NCBI GenBank assembly: GCA_003598015.1
Contig: QZKE01000078.1
Coordinates: 1-62,129 of the forward strand
Direction of reading: 5' to 3'
Length of the DNA: 62,129 nt
Source: Actinomycetota bacterium
GTDB lineage: Bacteria > Actinomycetota > Geothermincolia > Geothermincolales > RBG-13-55-18
The notes below the pieces were generated by a model. That model was not told the origin of the DNA. It did not search any database and worked only from the letters and a program-made list of their open reading frames with translations. Made by a program: the position numbers and the translations under genes. Below are positions 48,742 to 58,792 of this stretch, one piece after another; position 1 is the first letter of the stretch; every line of letters begins with the position of its first letter.

Positions 48742-49448
48742 TGCTCTTCAAACGCCGTGGCAGGAAGAGGGAAGCTATCGAGGACATTCTGCTGGTCGAT
48801 TTCAGGGACAAGGAACTACTGCATCGCGCCCTGACCCACCGTTCCTACGCTCACGAGACATGCATGCCGGCCGATTACACCAACGAACGTCTGGAGTTCC
48901 TGGGCGATGCCGTACTGGACGTGGTGGTGTCCGATCACCTCTACCGCAAACACAGCGAGCTGAACGAGGGAGACCTGACGCGTATCAGATCGAACCTGGT
49001 GAATATGAACTCACTGGCGGATACGGCGCGTGAGCTCGGCATTGGAGAGCATGTATTGCTCAGCCGGGAAGAGAGGGCTGACGGTGGGGGAGAAAAAGCC
49101 TCTATCATAGCGGATACCCTGGAGGCGCTCATCGGGGCCGTCTACCTCGACCAGGGCCTAAATGAGGCGGGGCGGTTGTGCATGAGGCTTTTCGAGCAGA
49201 AGCTCGAGGAGGCGGTATCCGGAACGCTCGACTATGACTACAAATCCAGGCTGCAGGAGATGGTGGTAAAGGACAGGGGTGTACTGCCCCGTTACCGCCT
49301 GCGAGAAGAGGGGCCGGACCACCGCAAGACATTTCACGCTACCGTATTCGTGGCGGATGAGAAAATGGGCACGGGAAGCGGGAGCTCCAAGAAGGAGGCG
49401 GAGCAGGAGGCTGCCCGGGAAGCTCTGGATCGTATGGCATGTATATGA
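48741..49448 (+). CDS. rnc: Ribonuclease III
   Basis: A 235-residue double-strand RNA endonuclease. It has the signature NERLEFLGDAVLDVVVSDHLY, a second metal motif DTLEALIGAVYLDQG, and a C-terminal dsRNA-binding domain (about 162-232; DYKSRLQEMVVKD, GSGSSKKEAEQEAAREAL). Start overlaps plsX by one base. Confidence 0.97.
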   Translation: MLFKRRGRKREAIEDILLVDFRDKELLHRALTHRSYAHETCMPADYTNERLEFLGDAVLDVVVSDHLYRKHSELNEGDLTRIRSNLVNMNSLADTARELGIGEHVLLSREERADGGGEKASIIADTLEALIGAVYLDQGLNEAGRLCMRLFEQKLEEAVSGTLDYDYKSRLQEMVVKDRGVLPRYRLREEGPDHRKTFHATVFVADEKMGTGSGSSKKEAEQEAAREALDRMACI

Positions 49449-49494
49449 GATATCGTGGAGTAGAGGCGTCCGAGAGAAAAAAGGGGGGATCGCA

Positions 49495-50343
49495 TTGGCT
49501 GGCATAGGGATCGTGACCGACTCGACCGCTTACATGGACAGGGATTATATCGAGAGGAACGACATCAAGGTAGTACCCTTGAAGGTCATCATGGATGATG
49601 TTTCCTACCGGGAAGGGATAGACATCAGCAACGACGAGTTCTACAAGCGTATGCGGGAGGAGGATATATTCCCCACCACCTCACAGCCTTCCGCGGGTGA
49701 GTTTCTGGAGGCTTATAAAGAGATGTCGCAACGCTACGATGCGCTGATAAGCATACACATCTCGTCGGGCATCAGCGGCACCTGCGAATCCGCCCGCTCC
49801 GCCGCATCCGAAATAGGAGATTATCCCATAGAAGTGATCGACTCCCGTTTCACCGGCGTACAGCTCATGATGTTCGTGCAGGAACTGGTCAAGGCCAGGG
49901 ACGCAGGCAAGGGCTTGGAGGAGCTGAAGTCCCTGACTGCCGGGATGATCGAGGGAAGCGTGATCATGTTCTGTGTCGACACCCTGGAATACCTGCACCG
50001 CGGGGGCAGGATAGGGGGCGCCCAGGCCTTGATGGGCTCCATGCTGCGCATCAAGCCGCTGTTGTATCTCGACGGGACCATCGACGCCCTGGACAAGGTA
50101 CGCGGCAGCAAAAAAGCCCTCGACCGCCTGGTAGAGCTGGCGGTGGAGAAAGCAGGAGGAAAACGGGTCCAGGTCGGCCTGACCCATGTGCGCGACCTGG
50201 ACAGGCTGAACGACTTGAAGGGGAAGATCATAACGGCCCTGGATTGCGATCCCGCGTCCATAGTCGCCAACGAAACGGGCCCGGTGGTCGGATCTCATGT
50301 CGGGCCCGGCACGGTGGGCGTCGGTTTCTTCCCGATCGCGTGA
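49495..50343 (+). CDS. DegV family fatty-acid-binding protein (FakB candidate)
   Basis: A 282-residue DegV protein. It has GIVTDSTAYMDRDYI, VVPLKVIMDDVSYREGIDI, PTTSQPSAGEFLE, ISIHISSGISGTCESAR, DTLEYLHRGGRIGGAQAL and NETGPVVGSHVGPGTVGVGF. The fold carries a single fatty acid for FakA. TTG start at 49495 is preceded by AAGGGGGGA. Located between rnc and smc, where it is not part of the standard gene order. Confidence 0.93.
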   Translation: MAGIGIVTDSTAYMDRDYIERNDIKVVPLKVIMDDVSYREGIDISNDEFYKRMREEDIFPTTSQPSAGEFLEAYKEMSQRYDALISIHISSGISGTCESARSAASEIGDYPIEVIDSRFTGVQLMMFVQELVKARDAGKGLEELKSLTAGMIEGSVIMFCVDTLEYLHRGGRIGGAQALMGSMLRIKPLLYLDGTIDALDKVRGSKKALDRLVELAVEKAGGKRVQVGLTHVRDLDRLNDLKGKIITALDCDPASIVANETGPVVGSHVGPGTVGVGFFPIA

Positions 50344-50550
50344 TAAAATCCCCGGTTCGAGTATAAACCTGGCTGAGGAACCCGGGGCGCCGGACGAGCC
50401 CGTTTTCCTGCTGCATGCGTCGGCCGATGCCCGGGCCGGGCTCGACCCCTATGCCTGCCTGCGGCGCCATGGAAGGGTAAAAGACGCCGGAGGGAGAAAA
50501 ATACCTAGAAAATCCGTTTGAACAAGGAGTAAGAGGAGAGCAAGGCACGG

Positions 50551-53500
50551 ATGTATCTGAAGTCGCTTACCGCGCGGGGTTTCAAGTCCTTCGCCGATAA
50601 GGCCACCCTCGATTTCGAACCCGGCATATCCGTTATCGTCGGCCCCAACGGCAGCGGAAAGAGCAATGTAGCCGATGCCGTGCTGTGGGTACTGGGAGAA
50701 CAGAGCCCGCGAAACCTGCGCGGAACGAAAATGGAGGACGTCATCTTCGCGGGGAGCGCGACCCGCCAACCTCAGAACATGGCCGAGGTCTCGTTGTCCT
50801 TCGACAACCGCGGCGGGAAGATGGCCATAGATTTTCCGGAGGTGGTGGTAACACGCCGTATCTATCGCACCGGTGAGAGCGAATACCTTTTGAACAAGGC
50901 CCCATGCCGACTGGTTGATATCCAGGAGCTCCTCTCCGACCTGGGGGTGGGACGCGAGCTTACGGCGGTCATCGGCCAGAACAAACTGGAGGCTATACTG
51001 CGTAGCCAGCCCGAGGACCGGCGCGCCTTCCTGGAGGAGGCGGCGGGATTGCGCAAGCATAGGCGGCGCAAGGAGAAAGCCCTGCGCAAGATGGAGGGCA
51101 TGGAACGAAACCTGGTGCGGGTGAGAGATATCATCTCCGAGGTGAACAAGCAGCTGCGGCCGCTGGAGAGGCAAGCCCAGCAGGCCAGGGAATACGCGGA
51201 GCTGGACAGCGAGATAAGGGAAGTCTCCATCCGCATCCTGGTGGCCGAACTCCAGGAGTTGAAAGGCCAATGGGAGAACCGGAGGAAAGAAGAGGAAAGG
51301 CTTGCCGACGAGCTGGAGGAGACATCGCGGGGGGTAAGAGAGGATAAGGAGCGCTTGACCGGCATCGAGGCGAGGTTGCGCGAGCTGCGGCAGGCGTTGG
51401 AAGCATGTCGTACGCGGGAGATGCGCTTACTCTCCCTGGGTGAGAGATTGCGGGCGTGCGAGAGCCTGGGCGAGGAGAGATTGAAGTTGTACGCCGCTCT
51501 CAGCGGCGACATTGCCTTCAGGGAGGGCTGGAGGTCGCGACGCGAGGAGCTTTCGCACAAGAAGAGCGAGTTGGAGGAGGAACGGGCACGGGCGGAGGCC
51601 GAGCTCGGCGAACTGGAGACGGAGGAGGAGCGCCTGCGCGACGAGAGAAAGGTGCTGGGCGGGGAAGCAAGCAGCGCAAGGCGGGATCGCGACGCCCTCA
51701 AGCAATCCCTCAGCGGGCTGCAGGAGAGAGGTCGCGAATCGCGGGAAGAGGCGAGGCGCGCGGCGCGGAGCGCGGAGGAAATCCGCCTGGAGGCGGAGCG
51801 CGTGAGAGCGCAGCGGGAAGCCATAGCCGGAAGACTTGCTTCGCTGCGTGACGAGATAGAAGAGAAGAACAAGACCATGACTGGGATCGAGGGGCGGCAG
51901 GCCGAAAAGGACGGGAAGGCGGTAGCGGCCCGCGAGGACCTGTCGCGTTTCCGGGAGGAACTAGAGTCCATATCGCGCAGGCAGCGTCGTTCTTTCCAGG
52001 ACGAAGCGCTGGTGATTGCCAGGCTGAGAGCCCTGCAGGAGGTCTTCAGCTCGCGTATCGACTATGCTGCCGCGGCGGCAAGGGTTATGGACGAAGGCGA
52101 GGGTCTTCCCGGTGTATTGGGCATGCTGCTGCACAAGATAAGCATACGCGACGAATGGGAGAAAGCCCTGGAGTCTTTCCTCGGGCCGTGGCTCTTCTGT
52201 GTGGTCACGCGGGATCTGCAGAGCGCTCTGGACGCCGTAAAGATCCTTAAGAAGCGCGAGGAAGGATACGGCATTTTCCTGCCCCTGTCCGAGATGGACA
52301 CGGAATCCATACAGGAGAATAAGAGCCTTGCCCGGATAGCCGGGGGTGTTCCGGCCCTGGAGGTCGTAGATTGCGACCCGGAGATCCGGCCCGCCGTGGA
52401 GTACCTCCTGGGGGACGTGGTCTTCTGCGCATCCCTGGATGAGGCGGGCAGCCGAGCCGAACTCTACCCCAGGCTGACCTTCGTTACGGAGGATGGTGAC
52501 GTGATAGCGCCGCGCAGGGCGGTCAAGGGAGGCGCGCGGCCCCGTAGCCCCTTCCATATCATCGCCAGACGCAGGGAGATAGAGGAACTCCAGGAGATGC
52601 TCGACCTCTGCGACGAGGAGGGGATCTCCCTCGAGGTACAGCGCAAGAGCGCCCTCTCCACCATCGCCGGCCTGGAAAAGGACCTGGAGATGCTGGCGGA
52701 GGATAAAAAGGCGCTGGAGTCCGAGTGGAGGGATCTCGACGCGGCTCTGCGCGAAGCGCGCATGCAGGTCAAGCGCGACGATACGGAGACGGCGGAGCTG
52801 GACGAGCGAGCCCGGGCCATGGAAGCGGAGGAGGCGGAGCTGCTGGGGAAAGCCGCCGCCCTGGAGGCGGGAGCGGAGGAACTCGAGCTGGAGTTGCGTG
52901 AGCTGGAACCCAGGATCAGGGAAGAGGAGAGAAAGATCGCGAGCCTGCGCCTGCGTGACAGAGAGCTCGAGGAAGCCCTGCAGGATGTCCTGGCAAGCAA
53001 GGCATCCATGGCCGAGAGGCGATATCACCTGGAGGAGAGAATCAAGGAGCTTGACGCCGAGTCAGACGGATCATTGCTGCCGGGACGCGAGGAACTAAGC
53101 GTCATGTCCAGGACCCAGGAAGAGTTGCTGGAGCTGGTAAAAAAGCTGGTGGATGCCCATGGCAGACTGGCGACCGGAATCGGGCGCAAGGAGGCGGAGA
53201 GCCGGGATGAGATCGAGCGCAAGGAAGAGGAACAGGAGGGGTTACGCCTGCGCCTGGAAGAGATGGAGTCCCGCGAGGTGGAACTGCGGGAGCTGGTACA
53301 CAACCGCGACCTGGCAGCGGCTCAACTCAAGATGCGTGTGGATATGCTGGTGCAGCGGCTTCTCGATGAACACAAGCTACCCCTGGAGACCGCACTCAGT
53401 GAATACCGGCCCTCCGCGGACGAAGACGAGATGAGGCCTGTGCTGGAGAGCCTGGAACGCCGCCGCGACATGCTGGGCCAGGTCAATCCGCGGGCGGTAG

Positions 53501-54099
53501 AGGAACACAGGGCGATGAAGGAACGCCACGATTTCCTCATGGAACAGGTGGAGGACCTGCGGGAGAGCAAGGCCGCGCTGCTCAAAGTAGTGCGCGCCAT
53601 AGACCGCGAGATAGTGCGTATCTTCAAGGAGACCTTCGAGGAGGTAAACCAGCATTTTCAGGAGCTCTTCGAGATGCTCTTTCCCCAGGGGCGAGCCGAG
53701 CTGAACCTCACGGATCCCACCGACCTGCTCAACACCGGGGTGGACGTAGAGGCCCAGCCCCGGGGCAAGAGGCTCAAGAAACTCTCCCTGCTTTCGGGTG
53801 GAGAGACCGCCCTCACCTCACTGGCCTTCCTCTTCGCGATCTTCAAGACCAGGCCCAGCCCCTTCTATTTCCTGGACGAGGTGGAGGCGGCCCTGGACGA
53901 CGTCAATCTCCACCGCTTTCTAAACATGCTGAAGGAGTTCAAGGGGGACTCCCAGCTCATCGTGATAACCCATCAGAAACGCACCATGGAGATCGCCGAC
54001 ATCCTCTACGGGGTATCCATGCAAGCGTCCGGGATCTCGCGCATAGTCAGCCAGAGGCTTGATGAGGCGGAGCGACTGGCCCGCACCGGTACCGCCTAA
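50551..54099 (+). CDS. smc: Chromosome segregation ATPase SMC
   Basis: 1182 residues. The N-terminal ATPase head carries IVGPNGSGKSNVADAVLWVL (Walker A, near residue 32). Two long coiled coils flank a hinge (about 505-660; GLPGVLGMLLHKI, LFCVVTRDLQSALDAVKIL). The C-terminal head has KKLSLLSGGETALTSLAFLF (ABC signature) and PFYFLDEVEAALDD (Walker B). It forms the bacterial condensin with ScpAB, which are not here. ATG at 50551. Confidence 0.98.
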   Translation: MYLKSLTARGFKSFADKATLDFEPGISVIVGPNGSGKSNVADAVLWVLGEQSPRNLRGTKMEDVIFAGSATRQPQNMAEVSLSFDNRGGKMAIDFPEVVVTRRIYRTGESEYLLNKAPCRLVDIQELLSDLGVGRELTAVIGQNKLEAILRSQPEDRRAFLEEAAGLRKHRRRKEKALRKMEGMERNLVRVRDIISEVNKQLRPLERQAQQAREYAELDSEIREVSIRILVAELQELKGQWENRRKEEERLADELEETSRGVREDKERLTGIEARLRELRQALEACRTREMRLLSLGERLRACESLGEERLKLYAALSGDIAFREGWRSRREELSHKKSELEEERARAEAELGELETEEERLRDERKVLGGEASSARRDRDALKQSLSGLQERGRESREEARRAARSAEEIRLEAERVRAQREAIAGRLASLRDEIEEKNKTMTGIEGRQAEKDGKAVAAREDLSRFREELESISRRQRRSFQDEALVIARLRALQEVFSSRIDYAAAAARVMDEGEGLPGVLGMLLHKISIRDEWEKALESFLGPWLFCVVTRDLQSALDAVKILKKREEGYGIFLPLSEMDTESIQENKSLARIAGGVPALEVVDCDPEIRPAVEYLLGDVVFCASLDEAGSRAELYPRLTFVTEDGDVIAPRRAVKGGARPRSPFHIIARRREIEELQEMLDLCDEEGISLEVQRKSALSTIAGLEKDLEMLAEDKKALESEWRDLDAALREARMQVKRDDTETAELDERARAMEAEEAELLGKAAALEAGAEELELELRELEPRIREEERKIASLRLRDRELEEALQDVLASKASMAERRYHLEERIKELDAESDGSLLPGREELSVMSRTQEELLELVKKLVDAHGRLATGIGRKEAESRDEIERKEEEQEGLRLRLEEMESREVELRELVHNRDLAAAQLKMRVDMLVQRLLDEHKLPLETALSEYRPSADEDEMRPVLESLERRRDMLGQVNPRAVEEHRAMKERHDFLMEQVEDLRESKAALLKVVRAIDREIVRIFKETFEEVNQHFQELFEMLFPQGRAELNLTDPTDLLNTGVDVEAQPRGKRLKKLSLLSGGETALTSLAFLFAIFKTRPSPFYFLDEVEAALDDVNLHRFLNMLKEFKGDSQLIVITHQKRTMEIADILYGVSMQASGISRIVSQRLDEAERLARTGTA

Positions 54100-54230
54100 G
54101 GTCAGAGTTCGAGCTTCAACGTTGCCCGCGACTCCCATGCCTTCTCACTACCCTTTACCCGCACTTCTTGGAGAAAAACCAGATATGATAGATTTGAGTC
54201 GTGCAGGTGAGTGGATCGAGGCGGGTGCTG

Positions 54231-55556
54231 ATGGAAGACAACAAGAGACTGGAGAAGGAACGCAGAAAACGCGAAAAGGAAGAAGCCAGGCTCTGGGAAA
54301 AGGAGGAGAAGGCCCGGCTCAAGGAGGAGAAAAGACAGCTCAAAGAGGCGAGGAAGAAGGAGAAAGAGCAGGCGCTGAACGAACTCCAGGAGCTGCCTGA
54401 GGTCGAGGAAGGGCAGGGCGAAGCTCTCTATTGCGGTCCCGAGGTAGAGGAGTGCGTCCTGGTCGAGGAGGGGAGCAGCGACGGCGCGATCGTAGCGCAA
54501 GAAGGCGCCGTGGAGTCGCCGGGGGAGGATATGGCAGCCATATCGCCCGGGACGGACCTTACGGAGGATGATACCGCGGGCGACAAGATCGCCATGGAGG
54601 AGGAAGAGGAGGAGGAGGGAGCGGAAGAGGAGCTCCCCCCCGAGGAAGAGAAGAAGAGGTGGTTATCCCGCCTGCGTACGGGGCTCTCCAAGAGCCGCAT
54701 GAACTTCGTGGCCCCCCTGTCCAAGGCCATGGCGTCCCGCCGCTTCGACGATGTCTTCTGGGAGGAGGTGGAGGACATCCTCGTGGGTGCGGACGTGGGC
54801 ATGGAGATGACCACGATCGTGGTGGAGAGGGTGAAGGAACGCATGGCCAGGGAGAAGGTGAAGGACCCGGATGCGCTGCTCGCCCTCTTCCGGGAGGTCC
54901 TCGCGGATGCCCTGGACGTGGGGGACCGGGAACTGCGTTATGCCCCCGAGGGGCCCAGCGTATTCATGGTTGTAGGCGTGAATGGGACGGGTAAGACCAC
55001 CACCATCGCCAAGCTCGCGTACCTATTGCGCCGCGACGGCACGAGGGTGCTTCTGGCCGCCGGCGACACCTTTCGCGCCGCGGGCATAGAACAACTGGAG
55101 ACCTGGGGCGAGCGCGTCGGCGTGCATACCGTGAAGCATAGGCACGGAGCCGACGCCGCCGCCGTTGTGCACGATGCCGTGGAGTCCGCGCTGGCGCGCG
55201 GCGTCGACGTGGTCATTGCGGATACCGCGGGGCGCCTGCACACCAAGGCCAACCTCATGGAGGAGCTCAAGAAGATCAAGCGCGTGGCGGAACGCAACGC
55301 GACAGTGACCGAGACCCTGCTGGTAATAGACGCCACTACCGGCCAGAACGGATTGATACAGGCACGCCAGTTCAAGGGCGCGGTCGAAGTGACGGGGGTT
55401 GTCCTAACCAAGCTGGATGGCACCGCCAAGGGGGGTATCGTGGTGGCCATAGTGCACGACCTCGGTATCCCCATAAAGTTCATCGGCGTGGGCGAGAAGA
55501 TGGACGACCTGCATGCCTTCGACCCGCAGGAGTTCTCCGCCGCTCTCTTCTCCTGA
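54231..55556 (+). CDS. ftsY: Signal recognition particle receptor FtsY
   Basis: 441 residues. A long charged N-terminal region (about 1-140; Lys/Glu-rich then acidic EEEEEEEGAEEEL) is the membrane-associating A-domain. The NG domain holds GVNGTGKTTTIAKLAYLLRR, DTFRAAGIEQLETW, DTAGRLHTKANLMEELKK, TKLDGTAKGG and the closing FIGVGEKMDDLHAFDPQEF. ATG at 54231 chosen; a GTG at 54201 would add ten residues. Confidence 0.96.
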   Translation: MEDNKRLEKERRKREKEEARLWEKEEKARLKEEKRQLKEARKKEKEQALNELQELPEVEEGQGEALYCGPEVEECVLVEEGSSDGAIVAQEGAVESPGEDMAAISPGTDLTEDDTAGDKIAMEEEEEEEGAEEELPPEEEKKRWLSRLRTGLSKSRMNFVAPLSKAMASRRFDDVFWEEVEDILVGADVGMEMTTIVVERVKERMAREKVKDPDALLALFREVLADALDVGDRELRYAPEGPSVFMVVGVNGTGKTTTIAKLAYLLRRDGTRVLLAAGDTFRAAGIEQLETWGERVGVHTVKHRHGADAAAVVHDAVESALARGVDVVIADTAGRLHTKANLMEELKKIKRVAERNATVTETLLVIDATTGQNGLIQARQFKGAVEVTGVVLTKLDGTAKGGIVVAIVHDLGIPIKFIGVGEKMDDLHAFDPQEFSAALFS

Positions 55557-55778
55557 GATACATGTCGGCTTGCTTGTGTTAGGGCCTGTCTGGAGCCCCA
55601 GATTACCTCCTTTGGGTCATATACCTTACTGGCGACCGTCCGTATACTGGGGAAAGGGATCAGGGCGAATATCCGGCGCATGTCGCATCAAGAGCGGCTT
55701 TGCCGGGTTGCCAGCCATCGGGAGATGATGTATGTTTAGCGCGATGGCATCAAGGTCCGCATTACTTCACTATCCGGC

Positions 55779-58247
55779 TTGCACAGGGTGGGGGCACTTC
55801 TACACAATAACCATTGGGCCGCTTTTTCTCAGGGGTCGAGGTTGAAGGGCGAGGAAGAGAATAGACGCTCCCTTGCGAGGCGAATATGGCGTGGACGCCA
55901 AAAGCACGGGGGTTTCGCAGGCAAGGACAAAGGCGGGTGCCGGCGCGGAGACGATCCGGGACCGGGCGACGAATATTTCCGGCTGCTCGTTGAGAACATC
56001 AACGACGTAATCACGGTCATAAACGCGGACGGCACCGTACGTTATATAAGCCCATCCAACGAGAGATATTCCGGTTTTTCCCATGAAGAGCTCGAGGGCA
56101 GGAATCCCCTGCAATTCATCCACCCCGACGACGTCACTACGGTGACGGAGAGCCTGACCCGGCTGGCGAGTACGCCCGGGGGCGTTGAGGAGACGGAATA
56201 CCGCATCCGCAGCAAGGATGGCAACTGGCGCTATGTCCATACCGTAGGCAAGAACATGCTCGAGCATCCGCTCATCCGGGGAATCGTCTTGACCGCCTCC
56301 GACCTCTCGGAACTGAAGGACGCGAAACGGGTTCTCGTGAACAGGGAGAAGCGCTATCGCGAGATAGTGGAGAACCTCAACGACGCAGTGTTCAACCTGG
56401 ACGGCCAGGGGCGTTTTACCTACGTAAGCCCGGCTATTACCAGGATATCCCGATATGCCGTGGACGAGATAATCGGCCACTCATTCCTCGAGTTCGTGCA
56501 TCCCGATGACATGGAGGGATTGCTGAAGAGCCTGGAAGCGACCCTTGCCGGACGCGGGGAGCCGTTCGAATTCAGGGTGCTGGACCGCGACGGAACGGTC
56601 CGCCACGTCAGAACAAGCAGCCGCACTCTGTTCAGGGAGGGTGATCTGGCTGGGATTACCGGCCTGATGACGGATATCACCGATCGCAGGCAGGCAGAGG
56701 AGGAGGCGCAAAGGTTCAAGGCCATCGCGGACAACGCCAACTATGGTGTGGCCATAGCGGAGATCTCCGGAAAACTCACCTACGTGAACGACTACTTCGC
56801 GGACGCGCACGGTTATACCCCCGCCGAGCTGGAGGGAAAGGACCTCTCCGTATTCCACAGCGCGGAACAGCTTCCCCGGGTGCTCGACCTGACGCACCAG
56901 ATGAGCGGGGGCAAAGATCTCAACGCCGTGGAGGTGTGGCATACGCGGCGCGACGGAGAAGCGTTTCCCATGCTCATGAACCTCGTAGTGGTAAGGGACA
57001 ACACGGGGAACCCCTGCTTCCTGGCGACCACTGCCGTGGATATCATGGATAGGAAACGTTGGGAGGAGGCACTACGCGAGTCCGAGGAAAGGTACCGCGA
57101 TCTCTTCGAGAACGCCAGCGACCTCATCCAGAGCGTCGATCCCGAGGGCCGCTTCGTCTATGTCAACCGCGCCTGGCTGGAGACCCTGGGTTACACCCCG
57201 GAGGAACTGGCCGACCTGAACTACCTCGATATCATCCACCCCGACAGCATGAGCCACTGTGCGGAGATGTTCGAGCGCGTGATGGCCGGAGAATCGCTGG
57301 CGGGGATCGAGGCGAAATTCGTAGCGAAAGACGGCATGGAGATCGTGGTGGAGGGCAGCGCCAGCTGCCGTTTCGAAGAAGGGAAGCCGGTGAGTACCCG
57401 CGGCATCTTCCGGAATATAACGGAACGCAAGAAAGCCGAGGAGGAGCTCGAGCTGTACCGGGGACACCTTGAGGAACTGGTTGAGGAACGTACGCTCGCT
57501 TTGATGAAGGCCAACGAGAGGCTGCAGGAGGAGATAGCCGAACGTATAAGGGTGGGAGAGGAGCTCGAGGAGAAAAACATCGAGCTGGATGCCTTCGCCC
57601 ATACCGTCTCTCACGACCTGCGCGGTTCCCTCTCCCTGATCAGGGGATTTGCGCAGACCGCACGGTCCGAGGCCGGCAGGGATGAATACGGGGGATTTGA
57701 CGAATGCGTGGGGCATATCATTGAGGTGACCCAGCGCATGGAGGACTTCGTGGCCTCCATCCTTGCTTATGCCGGTGCGAGGCATAGCACCGTGGATGCG
57801 GAGAGGGTGGATATCGCCATGGTTTTGCGGGATGTGCTGGAGGAAAACGAGAAGAACATCGCGAGGCTTGGCGCGGAGATATCCATACAGTCAGGACTCC
57901 CGGCTATCCATGCCGACCGTTCCCATGCCTACCAGGTCTTCTCCAACCTTATAGGGAATTCCCTCAAGTACATGGGGGATTGCCGGCAACCACGGATCGA
58001 GGTGAATTGCCGGGAGGAGGGGGATATGGCGGTCTACTGCGTCGGTGACAACGGTGCAGGCATCGAAGAAGAGGAGCAGGGCTATGTCTTCGAACCCTTC
58101 CGGCGCTGCGGGGGTCCCAGCCATCCGGGCCTGGGGATAGGTCTATCCACCGTGAAACGGGCGGTGGAGGGTTGGGGAGGAGAGGTGTGGCTGGAATCGA
58201 CCCCGGGCGAGGGCACTTCCTTCTATTTCACCGCCCCCCTGGCTTGA
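55779..58247 (+). CDS. Multi-PAS sensor histidine kinase
   Basis: About 820 residues without membrane helices. It has four PAS/PAC units (about 65-180, 190-310, 315-430 and 435-555; for example FVYVNRAWLETLGYTPEEL), a short coiled coil, a HisKA domain with phospho-acceptor HTVSHDLRGSLSLI (His613) and a HATPase domain (FSNLIGNSLKYMG, VGDNGAGI, GLGIGLSTVKRAVEGWGG). The start is uncertain (TTG at 55779 gives a basic ~60-residue leader). No response regulator is adjacent. It interrupts the ftsY-ffh neighbourhood. Confidence 0.92.
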   Translation: MHRVGALLHNNHWAAFSQGSRLKGEEENRRSLARRIWRGRQKHGGFAGKDKGGCRRGDDPGPGDEYFRLLVENINDVITVINADGTVRYISPSNERYSGFSHEELEGRNPLQFIHPDDVTTVTESLTRLASTPGGVEETEYRIRSKDGNWRYVHTVGKNMLEHPLIRGIVLTASDLSELKDAKRVLVNREKRYREIVENLNDAVFNLDGQGRFTYVSPAITRISRYAVDEIIGHSFLEFVHPDDMEGLLKSLEATLAGRGEPFEFRVLDRDGTVRHVRTSSRTLFREGDLAGITGLMTDITDRRQAEEEAQRFKAIADNANYGVAIAEISGKLTYVNDYFADAHGYTPAELEGKDLSVFHSAEQLPRVLDLTHQMSGGKDLNAVEVWHTRRDGEAFPMLMNLVVVRDNTGNPCFLATTAVDIMDRKRWEEALRESEERYRDLFENASDLIQSVDPEGRFVYVNRAWLETLGYTPEELADLNYLDIIHPDSMSHCAEMFERVMAGESLAGIEAKFVAKDGMEIVVEGSASCRFEEGKPVSTRGIFRNITERKKAEEELELYRGHLEELVEERTLALMKANERLQEEIAERIRVGEELEEKNIELDAFAHTVSHDLRGSLSLIRGFAQTARSEAGRDEYGGFDECVGHIIEVTQRMEDFVASILAYAGARHSTVDAERVDIAMVLRDVLEENEKNIARLGAEISIQSGLPAIHADRSHAYQVFSNLIGNSLKYMGDCRQPRIEVNCREEGDMAVYCVGDNGAGIEEEEQGYVFEPFRRCGGPSHPGLGIGLSTVKRAVEGWGGEVWLESTPGEGTSFYFTAPLA

Positions 58248-58268
58248 GTACGAACGAGAGAAGGTGAC

Positions 58269-58643
58269 GTGGTGGCGCATGGAGAGATGACCACCCGGCG
58301 CCGGGTCATCGCGGACCATCGGGCGTCCTACCCCGATGCTCTGGTCATCGCGGTCGGCGAGGTTCTGAATGTCGTTGACCGGGAGACGGCCTGGAGCGGC
58401 TGGATCTGGTGCGTAGACGGCGCCGGAAAGGGGGCGTGGGTCCCCGGAGAGTTCCTGGACAGGCGGGGGGATACCTGCGTGGCCTTGCGCGATTACGATT
58501 CCACGGAATTGGATGTCTCCATGGGGGATATCGTGGAAGCCGGCGAGGCGACGAGCGGCTGGGTGTGGTGCGTCGACAGCCGGGGCAACCGGGGCTGGGT
58601 TCCGGCTCGTTCGCTCGCACCGGTAGATGATGTACCGGCGTGA
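58269..58643 (+). CDS. Small tandem SH3-like domain protein
   Basis: 124 residues with two similar halves: one ends WSGWIWCVDGAGKGAWVPGEFL, the other SGWVWCVDSRGNRGWVPARSL. Each half has the variant SH3 pattern (YPDALVIAVGEVLNVV / YDSTELDVSMGDIVEAG, then W-x-W-C and G-W-V-P). GTG start at 58269 behind GAGAAGGTG, 21 bp after the kinase. It may be a ligand-binding partner of the kinase; the function is unknown. Confidence 0.75.
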   Translation: MVAHGEMTTRRRVIADHRASYPDALVIAVGEVLNVVDRETAWSGWIWCVDGAGKGAWVPGEFLDRRGDTCVALRDYDSTELDVSMGDIVEAGEATSGWVWCVDSRGNRGWVPARSLAPVDDVPA

Positions 58644-58665
58644 ATGCCGTTGAGCTGCTGATATT

Positions 58666-58694
58666 TTGACAACCCACCACTTTTCCGATAACTT
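58666..58694 (+). promoter_or_regulatory. Promoter of the ffh-rpsP-khpA-rimM-trmD operon
   Basis: A perfect TTGACA (58666-58671), a 17-bp spacer, TAACTT (58689-58694). Leader of about 90 nt before ffh. Confidence 0.7.
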
Positions 58695-58792
58695 AAGTAA
58701 CTTAGTGATCGTGCCGGAGGGCGCGACCACCTCGCGGATGCTACCCGCGGATATACAGGTGGAGTAGGCGGATATGAGAGGTTGCCGGAGCG

